DNA of 64,000 bases, from positions 1,982,501 through 2,046,500 of the forward strand of contig NC_134520.1 in assembly GCF_027942865.1 (NCBI RefSeq). Reading direction: 5' to 3'. The notes under the pieces are model-generated. The model ran no database searches. It was not told the DNA's origin and saw only the letters and a list, made by a program, of their open reading frames with translations. Shown piece after piece: positions 1 through 13,100 of this stretch. Both the position numbers and the translations under genes were made by a program. Source of the stretch: Odontesthes bonariensis. Lineage: Eukaryota; Chordata; Actinopteri; Atheriniformes; Atherinopsidae. How positions within the stretch are numbered: position 1 is the stretch's first letter; the number at the start of each line of letters is the position of its first letter.

Positions 1-37
1 CTTTTTTTACACTTATTATCTCTGTTTGTTTTGTCAG

Positions 38-3000
38 TGCCTCGAGGGAGTGAGACAGCTTGGCTCTACAGCTCGAGTGAAGGCCGGAGGCAGCTGGCAG
101 CCAGCGCCAACTTTCGGCGCCTAGTTATTGTTGCGATGCACAGGAGTCAGGAGTACACAGACATGCAAGCAGTTCAGTCAGAACTCTCACCAGTAGTAAT
201 GGACTTGGCTCCCCCGGGCATGCCAGCCAATCAGCAGGTAAATACACACAATATTCCTTTTTTTTTAAGGCGCTTTTTTAAAACAATGACGATGTTAAGT
301 CATGAGAATAAACACATCCGTGCATCAGTTTGAGCTGTCTGTGTCCCTTAAGGTCCCATTTCTGTCAGTGGGAGGAGATCTCGGCTGGCGAGAGGAGGTC
401 AGCAGGGGTGTGAGTCAGCTCAGTGGGGAGTACTGTGTGGAGAACGTCAGAGGAGAAGATGGAGAGCTGTATCGCAGACTGGTGTTTCTGTCTAACACCG
501 CCCTTGTCCAATCAGAGAGCCGCCTTGTCTCATCAAATACTGGTAATTTGCTTTGTCCTCCCTCTTATTAATCAGTTTATTATATTGTATTTTTCCTCAT
601 ATTTAATCTTTTTTTGTTCATTTTTCAGTGGTCATAACATTTGCAGGAAGAGGTTCCTTGCATTCAATTTGTGCAAACTCCTCTTTAAGATTCAGATGGT
701 TCTGCAACTGATTCCGAGCAGAGGAAACAAAGGAAATGTAAAAAAGACTTTTAGTGTCTTCATGAACCAAATTCACTGGAATTAAAAACTTAAAAGAAAC
801 CTAGAATTTAACGCCAGCAGCAGACCCAAAACATTTGGGATGGGGGCAAAGAAAGACAGGCAAGTTTATGAAATACACAAGTAACAGCATTCTGGACGTT
901 TCTACAATCAACAGGTAAAATGGTGATAGATGAGGATGTCACAATTAGGTGTAAAAGGAGCATCCACCAAATGCCTTTGTTTCTCCAAGCATGGACGGGT
1001 TGTGAGTCACTAATTTGTGCCAAACTCCATCAGAGAATCATCGATCGAGATTGCAAAGAAATTTGGTCTCACAGTAGTGTCCATAGTGGATAGTACTGTG
1101 AGAAGATTCAGGTTGTCTGGGGACATCTCGGTATGGAAAGGCCAAGTACAGAAACCACTGCTGAATGCGCGTTACCTTAATTCTGCTTTACATGAGAAAA
1201 AGCCTTGGCACCATGATTAGTATATAGTGAAAAAATATAGCACGCCAAGGTGTGAGGTACCGATCACTGAAATCGTCCAAAAACCTTTTTAAAGTGTTGC
1301 ATACTCTGGCTTTATATTCGTCAAACTTTATGCATCATCAGCCTTCTGGCTTTCACCTCATTTAGTATTGAATAAAGTGCAATGCATATTGAGCTGGAGC
1401 ACACCTTCAGGTTTCTTCTTCTTCTCGGTCGGGCAGACAGGAGACAGATGTTTAGTGGTCAGATGCTATGTTTTAGCTACTTTTGTGAAATAACTGAAGT
1501 CTGATTTTGCATGCCAAACACTAGAAAGATTGTCCAGGCTGTTCCAAGTAAAACCTGCAGAAGCCTGCGTTTGTTATGGTGTAGGGGTGCGTCAGTGTAC
1601 ATGGCGTGGATGAATGGATGATTTGCATTTGTTCAGAGGTGATTATTGGACTTTTGGAGAGACATATGCTGCCATCAAGGTGACGTCTTATCATGTGAGA
1701 TCCAAGGTTATTTCAGCAGGACAGTGCCAGACGTGGCTTCATAGACACATTGTGTGTTTGACTGGCCTGCCTGAAGTTCAGATCTGGCTTCCACTGAAAA
1801 TGAATGGCCATCATGAAGAGAATGAAACAGGGATGACTTTTGACCGTTGAGCAGCTTAAATCACTGGACACGGGTTTCTTCTTGCAAAACCACAATAATT
1901 AGCATCCTCAGTTCCCCAAATTATTAAAAGATTGAACTAAAAGGAAAGGTCATGGAAAACGATGGTAAATGTGAACGAGTGTGTTACTGGCATTCGATGC
2001 TGGATTGCACAATGTAGTTGATCGTGGAACACGCCGAAAACAAGAACAACAGCGTATTTGTTTGAAGGATAATACTTGTATAATGGTTTGCTGTAATGTA
2101 AATAAGTGAAAGAAATTAGTGTTTGTGTCTTGCAGCATCAAGTCACAAAAAGAAGAACAAAAAGAAGGCCAAGGCGACGTCCTCCGCCCCTCTGTCGGTG
2201 GACAGCGGCTTCCTCTGCTGTGCTCACCATGAGGTCATGGTGGCAGGTCTTGCTCTGCTTGGGGTGGGGATGCTGCAGAGCAAAGGTGTGTGGATTTGTA
2301 CATACTTGGCAGTGTTAGAAGAAGAAGAACCTGCCATGCAATCAGAATCTTTCGACACTCATTCATTCCTCCCTATCTTCCCGATTAGACGTCCCAGTGT
2401 CGGTGCTCCTGGTCGGGCTTGGTGGAGGAGGCCTGCCTCAATTTCTGCGCGACTTTGTGCCCAGTGCAACTGTTGAGGTGGTAGAGCTAGACCCTGTTGT
2501 ACTGGAAGTGGCAAAGGAGTGGTTTGGGTTTCAACCCGACGACCGTTTGACCATCACTCTGGGAGACGGCCTGGAACGCATCTGTGCACTGGAGAAAGAA
2601 GGTTGGTGATGTCAAGGAGAGGCTGCACAATTTGATAAGAATAACTCTACCAACATGCTACTGTGGGCTTCTTCTCCACAGGCGGCCGATTGTTTGATGT
2701 CATCATGTTTGATGTAGACAACAAAGACAGCTCTGTGGGGATGAGCTGTCCACCTGCTGCCTTTGTAGAAATCTCCATACTGCAGAAAGTTTGTAACTTG
2801 CTGACCCCCAGAGGTACAGAATCATTCCTACATTCCTTACTTTAGCTTTAAAAAAAAGAGTTGTGTTTAATTTCCTCTCAATATTATCTTCCCTCATCTC
2901 TCCCTGCCAGGTCTGTTCATACTGAACCTTGTGTGTCGTGACCCAGCGTTGAGGAAAAGCGTCCTTGAGCGCGTGAGCGGTGTGTTTCCCTCTGTCCTCT

Positions 3001-3179
3001 CTCGAAAGATAGCCGAGGAGATCAATGAAGTTCTTCTGTGCTCCTGTGCAGAAAAGGATGCCGCCCATATCCTCCCAACCTTGAGCCAGGCAGCGCAACA
3101 TTTGCAGAGTGCGCTGTGCTCCAACCGCAGGCCTCACATAGACATTGCAGAGCTGTTAAAAGAACTGAAAGTAGAGTAA
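38..3179 (+). CDS. mettl13: eEF1A lysine and N-terminal methyltransferase, 3' part of gene
   Basis: Six exons, partial at the 5' end: 38-237, 353-542, 2136-2285, 2389-2601, 2682-2813 and 2911-3179 (TAA at 3177). All junctions are AG/GT and keep phase, giving about 384 C-terminal residues. The protein is a dual methyltransferase acting on elongation factor eEF1A. In the family the C-terminal domain, the part seen here, methylates the eEF1A N-terminus, and the N-terminal domain (upstream of this window) methylates a lysine. Visible marks are VPFLSVGGDLG in exon 2, a lysine-rich linker in exon 3, the SAM-binding glycine loop VLLVGLGGGGLPQF with the acidic VEVVELDP strand in exon 4, and DVIMFDVDNKD plus GMSCPPAAFVE in exon 5. 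Exon 1 starts inside a codon, so upstream exons lie outside. The neighbour downstream is dnm3 in the same orientation, as in other vertebrates. Confidence 0.95.
543..2135 (+). other. mettl13 intron, no recognisable element
   Basis: A 1.6-kb intron between two clear mettl13 exons. It is AT-rich with short open frames only. I see no coding similarity, inverted repeat or microsatellite that I can name. Confidence 0.6.
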
Positions 3180-3351
3180 AAGTGGCAGCCGGATTGGGAA
3201 AGCAAGGGATGTGTTAGATTTTTAACCGTGTGCCAAGACTGTGTGAAACTACATGTGGAAGACTGAGTGCTTTGACATTTCCATTCGCAGCAATGCACTG
3301 AAAGTATGTGTATGAGCATGTATTATTATTATTAGTCACAATCACATCACT

Positions 3352-3357
3352 ATTAAA
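3352..3357 (+). terminator. possible mettl13 poly(A) signal (ATTAAA)
   Basis: ATTAAA lies 173 bp after the mettl13 stop codon. It is the first good poly(A)-signal variant on the plus strand and lies well before the dnm3 promoter region. The cleavage site is inferred. Confidence 0.4.
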
Positions 3358-3599
3358 CGTTGCTTTCGGTTTTTCTTTGATTTGCCTCTGGTTTCCAGTG
3401 CATGGCACTGTGCACACGCCCTCCCGGGAAAAGAATGCAACAGCGTTATTTACAGTAGATGATACACTCTCAGATACATTCTGTGGCTCCCGTTGCAGTG
3501 TTTATAGGGCTGCTGCGATACCCTACCCACACTGTGTGGGATCTGAAATAACCGTTGGCCTAAGGAGCGAGCGCATTTTGGGTGTCTGGTAATTGGCCA

Positions 3600-4114
3600 T
3601 GAGGTTTGTCTGTCTTCATTTTGTGAGAGGTGGGAGGTGGGGTACAAACTTACTAATGCGCATGCGCAAAGAACTTCAGTCCGTTAGCTGTCAAAGCAGA
3701 ATGTTTTCCTACTGTCCGTGGACCAAAGTCAGCGCAGCGGCGAGTGTCTGAAATGTCTCTAGAGTTGAAGGTAAACGACTCAATGCAGACATTTGGAGTC
3801 TGAGCAGAAGAAAAATGCCTTTTGCGAACTTTTGTGGAGGGGCTGCGATCTTTGAGAACAACTGTGGACACTACCGTCGTAGCAGGATCCCCTTACTCTG
3901 AAGTGCTAACGGCTGGAGAAGTTGCGGACCTTTAAAAGTAAGCGCGAAGAGTACTTTCTTTAAGCTCATTCCGTTTGAATTCCAAAAATGAAAGTATAAC
4001 TTCAGGTAACCAACAGGTATGACAGTTAGGCTGTTAACTAGTGAGGATTAGAACCGGGGAGGGGAAACTGATCGAAAGGAGGGCTGGACAGATCGGAGCT
4101 GGTCTCCTGTTGCG
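3600..4114 (+). promoter_or_regulatory. dnm3 promoter and 5' UTR with NRF1 site
   Basis: The region upstream of the dnm3 start is CpG-richer than its surroundings. It contains the perfect NRF1 palindrome TGCGCATGCGCA at 3657-3668. There is no ORF here related to either neighbour. The transcription start is not determined; the 5' UTR probably lies within roughly 3700-4114. Confidence 0.5.
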
Positions 4115-7100
4115 ATGGGCAACCCCGGGATGGAGGAGCTGATCCCGTTGGTCAACCGCCTCCAGGATGCCCTGAGCGGCGTGGGGCAGAGCTGCAGCCT
4201 CCACCTGCCGCAGATCGCTGTGGTGGGCGGCCAGAGCGCGGGCAAGAGTTCCGTGCTGGAAAACTTTGTGGGCAGGTAAGCCGCACACATTCAACTCTGA
4301 GGTGCAAAAAGTACCTGCGCGTCAGTGTCGGTTGGCTGGGGTTTGGACAAAATTCCGATGTGGCGCAACTTTTATGTTCAATCCAGTTAACAGGTAACGC
4401 CTACCCACTACAAAACCACGAAGGATTTTAGACTTTATTCCCAATTATGACTGAATGAACAATTAAGTGGTTGGATTAATGGATTGCCTAAAGTTAAACC
4501 ATGTAGGCCTGCGGGAGCCGGTGATCAGGACATGCTCAATATTTCCTGAAGCGAGACTTCGTGCAACTTGACTGTGTTCCACTTTCTGTATCGTGGCATC
4601 GAACACAGCATCATGGAATTTTTTTTTTTTTTTTTTTTGCCGGTCTGAAGTGGCGGATGCCGGACATGGCAGTGATTGTGGAACAGGAATCAGAGCAGGA
4701 GTTCATCTAACAGATAAGCACGGAAGGTTTCAGTGGGGCTGAGGCACAGAAGAGGCTAAACTCAGTTCAGCTGAGCAGAACAAAGCTTTGTTGTGTCAGG
4801 TCTTACTTGGGCTTTTAAGAAATGTCGTGCTCCTAAAAAAATAATGGTGAATAGAGCAGCTTGTTTGTGGATAAGCAGGGTTGTTTGGGTAAATCAGAAA
4901 GGCAGCAGAGATGGTTCTGGTGTGAGCTGAGGCTCAGGTTGTCTGTTCTCTGCTCATTGTCTCAGCTTGGGCTTTGTTATGATTGTTGGACTGCAATAGC
5001 AGTTTGATCTGAGACAGGATGCAATAAAACTAACTTCCTGAATAGGATTTTGATAGGAAAGAGGAGGACTATATTTCCCCCTGTGCCTTCTGTTTCTCCA
5101 TCATCAGGTCTGCTTTCAGCTCTGAATGCTTACGTTGATGATAGCAAAGCTTTTCTTGGCCTTTGGGAGGTTTTCAAATGAAAACTAGCGCATTGCCCGC
5201 AGACCACTCAATATAGGCTCATGATGATTTAATCATCATCACAGTTTCAGTGCAGGGGTCACTGCTGCCTGCGCAGAGTTTGAAATGATTAGAAGAGATG
5301 TTGCCAAACTCATGTCTCAGATTATAGACCAGGAGCCCAGAGGGGTCAGCCTAGCTGGGAAGGTTACCACTTTTTATGGGTACTATGATGTCTGGCATGG
5401 TCCCCAGATAGAGGAACGGCATGTCTGCCGGGTTCCCTCTGGTGGGTGTGGCAAGGGGGGGTATAAAACTGGCACCCAAAAAATGGGCTAGGTTAGCTGG
5501 TGAGGTTACCACTTGAAACCTGTTGCAAATTGTTTGTCATGGGCCCCTGATTGAGGAATGGCCACTGCCAGACATTTTTGTTGGTGGGCGGGGCTTGCCA
5601 GACATCATTAACTGGGGGGGGGGAAATGGGCTAGGTTAGCTGGTGAGGTTACCACTTGAAACCTGTTGCAAATTGCTCATCATAGTCCCCTGATAGAGAA
5701 ATGACCACTGCCAGACATTTTTAGTGGTGGGTTACCCCCGGCAGACACCCCCGTACGATGACACCCCCAAAAATGGGCTAGATCAGCTGGTGGGGTTACT
5801 GATTGAAACCTGTTAACAATTGTTTGTCCCCTGGTCCCCTGATTGAGGAATGGTCACTTCCATACATTTTTGTTGGTGGGTTATACCCACGCCAGACACC
5901 CCATTGTGAATGCACCTTCTTGTGAAGTCGCCTGCACACAAAGCGACTGTCATCTTGACCATGTGACCCAAATATAATCAGTTCATGTATTATAGTGTAA
6001 GCACACAAGATTCATTGCAAAAAGGTTGGCCATCTAGAAAGTGTTGGGCTGAATCTCAGATGGCGCACTTGTGCACTTCGGGCACTATGTTTTAGTGCGT
6101 AATTAATATGCCATACGCACTAAAACATGAACACTTCAGTGCACAAGTGCACCATTTGAGATTCAGAGTAGGTCTCAAGATGTAACCTGCACTTCATATG
6201 GAGTGTTGGCAACATACAAGGACTGGAGCAAATCCAAGCACTTGTTCAAAAGTAATGGGCCAAACATAAAGTCGCTCGTGTTAAAAGTCGGTCGTCTTAA
6301 AAGCCTTGCCCTGCGAAATCAAATCTTTTCATGTACCAATCATAGAGCATTACCACACAAAATGTGGTGAAGATCCGTCCACTCTTTCAAAAGTTATAGC
6401 ATTTACTCGAAATATCTGTGGTAGTTGCCAGCAAAAAACATAAAATCTTAATTGCGCGCTGAATAATGTCCTGAAATTTGAATCAACATAAATCCATGTC
6501 ACTTTGTCTACCGAGTCAATTACTAATAGTATTTTCGACAACTAACACCTTGAGTGTTACTTTTTTTTCCTAACACAACGTAAGGGATAAAGGAGCTGAT
6601 CCTTGCCACATGTACAGTAATATCCCATCATCTGAAGGCTTCAGATCACCGTCCTCATTTTCCAGATTTTTCACATTTTTTAAGATCTCAAATTTCTGTG
6701 TTAATTCAATCAATGGGAACGGACTGTTATTTGGATCAAGCAGAAGACTGCTGAAGGTTGGTTCAAACATTTTCTATTATCATGTAATATTAATATTCAT
6801 GAATTTTCCAATTTCTTTATAAATGTAGCCCTATCAGTATTTGCCCCTCCTTGTTGAGTTCACTATTTGCATATGCATGTATGTATGTATGTACGTACTG
6901 TATGTGTGTACATATATGTGTATATCTGAAGGTTGCAAAATCACTGCCTGCAAACCCATTCTTCCAGATATAGGCTTAGGATCTTAGAAACTCATTCAGT
7001 TGATAATTCTGAATATTTAATTGATAGACCTAAGAATTATTTAAGCTTATAGGCCTTCCACAATGAATTCTGGTGGTGACTTGATCATAATCTATCTTGC

Positions 7101-10100
7101 TTCAGTGCGCTGATATGTACTCAGATGGACTGAGACAATGAGGAGGGAGAAGAGCCAACCCAAGGCAATGGCTTCGAAGAAGGACTGCCCCAACAGAGTA
7201 TGCCGCTTATCTGTGGAAGTAATGAAAATGCAGAGGTTAGTACCCTATTTGGGTGTAACTAAACACCTAAACACTGGAACGTACCGAAACGGACAGGAAC
7301 GTACCGAAAACAGACAGAAATGGACCGAAACGGACCCAGATTTAGTAACATACACATTTAAAACTCATATGTATTTAATATTCAATTCAATTCAATTCAA
7401 ATTCAAAAATACTTTTTTTATCCCAGAGGGAAATTAAATGTTGATGTAGCTCAATTAAATTAAAGAGTTATTATAGATGCTGATGGCTGTGGGCAGGAAA
7501 GATTTCCTGTAGCGGTCCGTTTTGCATCCAAACTGAAGAAGCCTTTGACTGAAGAGACTCTGTTTTCTGATAACAGTCTCATGGAGAGGATGTTCAGGGT
7601 TGTCCATAATTCTCTTGATTTTATGCAAAATCCTTCTTTGCATTATTGTCTCCAGAGGTTCCACAGTCGTCCCCAGAACAGAACCAGCCTTCTTTATCAG
7701 GTTGTTGAGTCTTTTTAGGTCCCTGGTTCTGATGCTGATGCCCCAACAGATGACGCAAGAGGAAATGACGCTCTCAACAACAGACTTGTAGAAGATCTGC
7801 AACATCTTGTTGCAAACCTTGAAGGACCTTAGCTTCCTCAAGAAGTACAGTCTGCTCTGTCCTTTCTTGTAGATGGCTTCACTGTTGTGTTTCCAGTCCA
7901 GTCTGTTGTCCACATGAACACCAAGGTATTTATATTCCTCAACCACCTCCACTTCTTCTCCCATGATGGAAACAGGGTTTGATCTGACCCTGTTTCTCCT
8001 GAAATCTACAATCATCTCCTTTGTTTTGTTAACATTCAAGATGAGATGATTGTTCCCACACCATGCCACAAAGCGGTCCACCAGCTCTCTGTACTCAGCT
8101 TCTTGTCCATCTCTGATACACCCGACCACTGCAGAGTCATCTGAATATTTCTGTAGATGACAGGAGTCTGACTTGTACTGGAAGTCTGAAGTGTACAGAG
8201 TGAAAAGGAATGGTGAGAGTACAGTCCCCTGTGGTGCTCCTGTGCTGCTGATCACCTGGTTAGACACACAATTCTTCAGTCTGACAAACTGTGGTCTGTT
8301 TGTCAGGTAGTCATTAATCCAGGTGATTGTTGAGGCCTCCACCTGAGTCTTCTGGAGTTTCAGACTAAGCAGATCAGGCTGGATTGTGTTAAATGCACTG
8401 GAGAAATCAAAGAACATGATCCTCACAGTGCTGCCTGCTTTGTCCAGATGACAGTGGGTTTGTTGAAGCAGGTGTATGATAGCGTCTTCAACTCCAACTC
8501 CATGGCGATAAGCAAACTGCAGGGGGTCCTGATATGTGCTGGTTTGCTTACACAGGTGGGTCAACAGGAGTCTCTCCAGGACCTTCATGATGTGGGATGT
8601 CAGGGCAACAGGTCTGTAGTCATTGATGTCTGAAGGGTGAGTTTTCTTTGGTACCGGAACCAGACAGGATGTCTTCCACAACAGTGGTACCTTCTCTTGG
8701 GTCAAGCTAAGGTTGAAAAGGTGTTGCAGAATCCCACAGAGCTGCTCTGCACAGGCCTTCAGGACTCGGGGGCTGACACCATCTGGACCTGCAGCCTTGT
8801 TCCGGTTCAGTCTCTCCAACTGCCTCTTCACCTGACTTCTAGAAACAGAAAAGTGGGAGGGGGAGGCTAAGGGGAAAGCAGCATCTCCTGATTTGGTTGA
8901 AGACAAACTAGTGGAAGCAGAAGAATCCATGACTGAGGTGGAGGTGGAGATGTTACAGGAAAGCTGTGGGTCAGAGGAGGGTGGGATGTCTCTTTGGCTG
9001 GGAACAGGAGGGGAGGATGGTGAGCTTGTTCCTGAACTGAACCTGTTGAAGAATGTGTTCAGCTCATTTGCTCTGTCCAGACTTCCATCCATCCGATCCT
9101 CCCTCTGCTTGAGGCCTGTGATCTTCTTCATTCCTGACCACACATCTCTGATATTGTTCCTCTGCATTTTACTCTCAAGCTTCTTTCTATACACCTCCTT
9201 GCTCCCTCTGATCTTGACTTTGAGCTGCTTCTGTATACTCCTCAGTAACTCCCTGTCTCGCTCCCTAAAGGCTCTTTTTTTCCTGTTCAATAGTTCCTTT
9301 AGCTCACTGGTGATCCAGGGTTTGTTATTAGGGAAGCATCTCACTGTTCTGGTGGGGATGGTGTTGTCCACACAGAAGTTTATATAGTCAGTCACACACT
9401 CAGTCATGGCATTAATGTCCTCTCCATGTGGCTTACAAAGAGAAATCCAATCGGTTGCATCAAAACAACCCTGTAAGGCTTCTTCAGCTTCCTGTGACCA
9501 CTTTCTAACAGTCCTTTTTGTGACAGGTAGTCTCTGGACAAGGGGTTTATATGCTGAACAGAGAAAAACAAGGTTGTGATCTGATTTACCCAGGGGAGGT
9601 CTTGATTTGGAAATGTATGAATCCTTGACATTTGTGTAAAACAAATCCAATGTCTTGTTTTCTCTGGTAGAGCAGCTGACAAACTGTTGAAAAGTTGGCA
9701 GTGTAGCAGAGAGTGAGGCATGATTAAAATCACCAGATATTGCCACAAAAGAATTGGGGTGTTGTGTCTGTATCTTAGCAACAACGGAACTGATGACATC
9801 ACATGCAGTGTCGGCAACAGCTGAGGGTGGAATGTAAACAGCCACCAAAACAACACTGGTGAACTCTCTTGGCAAATAATATGGACGAAAACTTAGTGCC
9901 AATAGTTCAATGTCAGGACTGCAGAGACGACTCTTCACAGTAACATGTCCTGGGTGACACCATCTGTTGTTGACAAGCACTGCCAATCCACCCCCTTTCC
10001 TTTTCCTGCTACTCTTTAAATCTCGATCTGCTCGTACAGTCAGGAAGCCCGGCAGAGAGACGCTGGAGTCGGGGATATGATCCTGCAGCCATGTCTCAGT

Positions 10101-13100
10101 AAAACACATTATGCTACATTCCCGATATTCTTGCTGAGTCCTTATCAAGGCTAAAAGTTCATCCAACTTGTTAGCTAACGATCTTACATTTCCCATGATG
10201 CAGGATGGCAGAGATGGTTTGAACTTCTTCTTTCTTTCTCTCCTCTTTGCTCCTGCTCTGCATCCACGACGCCTCCTTTTAAATTCCAGTGGGATTTCTG
10301 GCTTCAGTTGTCGAATTATTTCTGCTTTTCCAATGTTAATCAGCTGCTCCCTGTTGTAAACCACCTTGTTGCTATGGTGATGCATCATGACAAAAGAGTA
10401 AAATATACAAAAGTATTGGGAAAAATTAATCCAGCTGCACAGCATCCAAGGCAGTTGTCCAAAAAATGCAATTTCTTCCAAGAAATAACAGGAATGAAAT
10501 TTAGAAAAAAAGAAAAATCTCAATGTGAGGTACAGAGCTACTCCAACATGCTGCCACCCTCAGCAGCGCATTCTAGAACACATATCTAATGATTATAACA
10601 CCCAATTCTTGGGAGGGTTGGGGTTTATTTTAATATTATTTTTTAATGGAAGAATTGGGTGTTATAATCATTAGATATTAAATACATATGAGTTTTAAAT
10701 GTGTATGTTACTAAATCTGGGTCCGTTTCGGTCCATTTCTGTCTGTTTTCGGTACGTTCCTGTCCGTTTCGGTACGTTCCAGTGTTTAGGTGTTTAGTTA
10801 CACCCAAATAGGGTACTAACCTCTGCATTTTCATTACTTCCACAGATAAGCGGCATACTCTGTTGGGGCAGTCCTTCTTCGAAGCCATTGCCTTGGGTTG
10901 GCTCTTCTCCCTCCTCATTGTCTCAGTCCATCTGAGTACATATCAGCGCACTGAAGCAAGATAGATTATGATCAAGTCACCACCAGAATTCATTGTGGAA
11001 GGCCTATAAGCTTAAATAATTCTTAGGTCTATCAATTAAATATTCAGAATTATCAACTGAATGAGTTTCTAAGATCCTAAGCCTATATCTGGAAGAATGG
11101 GTTTGCAGGCAGTGATTTTGCAACCTTCAGATATACACATATATGTACACACATACAGTACGTACATACATACATACATGCATATGCAAATAGTGAACTC
11201 AACAAGGAGGGGCAAATACTGATAGGGCTACATTTATAAAGAAATTGGAAAATTCATGAATATTAATATTACATGATAATAGAAAATGTTTGAACCAACC
11301 TTCAGCAGTCTTCTGCTTGATCCAAATAACAGTCCGTTCCCATTGATTGAATTAACACAGAAATTTGAGATCTTAAAAAATGTGAAAAATCTGGAAAATG
11401 AGGACGGTGATCTGAAGCCTTCAGATGATGGGATATTACTGTACATGTGGCAAGGATCAGCTCCTTTATCCCTTACGTTGTGTTAGGAAAAAAAAGTAAC
11501 ACTCAAGGTGTTAGTTGTCGAAAATACTATTAGTAATTGACTCGGTAGACAAAGTGACATGGATTTATGTTGATTCAAATTTCAGGACATTATTCAGCGC
11601 GCAATTAAGATTTTATGTTTTTTGCTGGCAACTACCACAGATATTTCGAGTAAATGCTATAACTTTTGAAAGAGTGGACGGATCTTCACCAAATTTTGTG
11701 TGGTAATGCTCTATGATTGGTACATGAAAAGATTTGATTTCGCAGGGCAAGGCTTTTAAGACGACCGACTTTTAACACGAGCGACTTTATGTTTGGCCCA
11801 TTACTTTTGAACAAGTGCTTGGATTTGCTCCAGTCCTTGTATGTTGCCAACACTCCATATGAAGTGCAGGTTACATCTTGAGACCTACTCTGAATCTCAA
11901 ATGGTGCACTTGTGCACTGAAGTGTTCATGTTTTAGTGCGTATGGCATATTAATTACGCACTAAAACACAGTGCCCGAAGTGCACAAGTGCGCCATCTGA
12001 GATTCAGCCCAACACTTTCTAGATGGCCAACCTTTTTGCAATGAATCTTGTGTGCTTACACTATAATACATGAACTGATTATATTTGGGTCACATGGTCA
12101 AGATGACAGTCGCTTTGTGTGCAGGCGACTTCACAAGAAGGTGCATTCACAATGGGGTGTCTGGCGTGGGTATAACCCACCAACAAAAATGTATGGAAGT
12201 GACCATTCCTCATCAGGGGACCAGGGGACAAACAATTGTTAACAGGTTTCAATCAGTAACCCCACCAGCTGATCTAGCCCATTTTTGGGGGTGTCATCGT
12301 ACGGGGGTGTCTGCCGGGGGTAACCCACCACTAAAAATGTCTGGCAGTGGTCATTTCTCTATCAGGGGACTATGATGAGCAATTTGCAACAGGTTTCAAG
12401 TGGTAACCTCACCAGCTAACCTAGCCCATTTCCCCCCCCCCCAGTTAATGATGTCTGGCAAGCCCCGCCCACCAGCAAAAATGTCTGGCAGTGGCCATTC
12501 CTCAATCAGGGGCCCATGACAAACAATTTGCAACAGGTTTCAAGTGGTAACCTCACCAGCTAACCTAGCCCATTTTTTGGGTGCCAGTTTTATACCCCCC
12601 CTTGCCACACCCACCAGAGGGAACCCGGCAGACATGCCGTTCCTCTATCTGGGGACCATGCCAGACATCATAGTACCCATAAAAATTGGTAACCTTCCCA
12701 GCTAGGCTGACCCCTCTGGGCTCCTGGTCTATTAACATACGAGCATTGGCTGGTGTCGGTTTGCTTTGCCTTTGTTTTCGTGTGTGTGTGTATATTCTTT
12801 TCCAACTCAGTCTTTCTCATCTAACAGAGACTTCCTCCCACGGGGTTCAGGGGTTGTCACTCGCAGACCTTTAATCCTCCAGCTGCTACATTCAAACACA
12901 GGTAACTGCTTGTGCAGCTCACTTCCAATTTCTAGTGTTTATCCAAAGATACCACAAGGTGGCAGTATGATAACTTACATCTCAGTGCTTGAGTCATCAT
13001 CTAATATAAGTCATATAAAGTTAGTGTGTCCTACATGCTTTGCTTATAGATTTATAGACAGAAAGATATTATCAAATCAAATCAAATCAAATATATAAGT

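Larger units (their letters stand above)
5325..7381 (+). repeat. left arm of the giant inverted repeat
   Basis: Reverse complement of 10675-12731 at about 99% by eye. Example differences are T/C in the TTGTTGG/TTGCTGG block and one His/Asn change in a shared noncoding frame. It holds 143-bp tandem units, a 118-bp nested hairpin and a GTAT/GTAC microsatellite near 6873-6925. It ends abruptly at ATAT where the L2 tail begins. Confidence 0.9.
5325..12731. mobile_element. giant inverted-repeat (foldback-type) element in dnm3 intron 1
   Basis: Two inverted arms fill this stretch. Bases at position x on the left pair with 18056-x on the right at every anchor checked (5324/12732, 6049/12007, 6166/11890, 7381/10675). 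The outer 2.06-kb arms therefore have no net insertion or deletion and differ by few substitutions. The outer ends read TAGACCAGGAGCCC and its complement, flanked on both sides by TTA (5322-5324 and 12732-12734), which looks like a 3-bp target duplication. The innermost arms (10582-10610 and 10650-10678) surround a 39-bp loop, so without the inserted L2 the element would be an almost complete hairpin of about 4.2 kb. No transposase frame is visible. A nonautonomous DNA transposon with very long terminal repeats is the best guess; the 3-bp TTA would suit a PIF/Harbinger-type enzyme, but this is inference. Confidence 0.8.

Noticed and set aside
6570-6770. Small frames repeated identically in both palindrome arms (also 11286-11486)
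   Set aside because: They are conserved only because the arms are copies; they have no start context, no family and AT-rich noncoding composition.
7138-7437. Frame with [18 protein letters not shown] in both arms, resembling a coding first exon
   Set aside because: There is no downstream exon or domain, and the frame runs into the L2 tail on the left side.
8893-9387. 164-codon plus-strand frame
   Set aside because: It is the antisense shadow of the L2 polyprotein.
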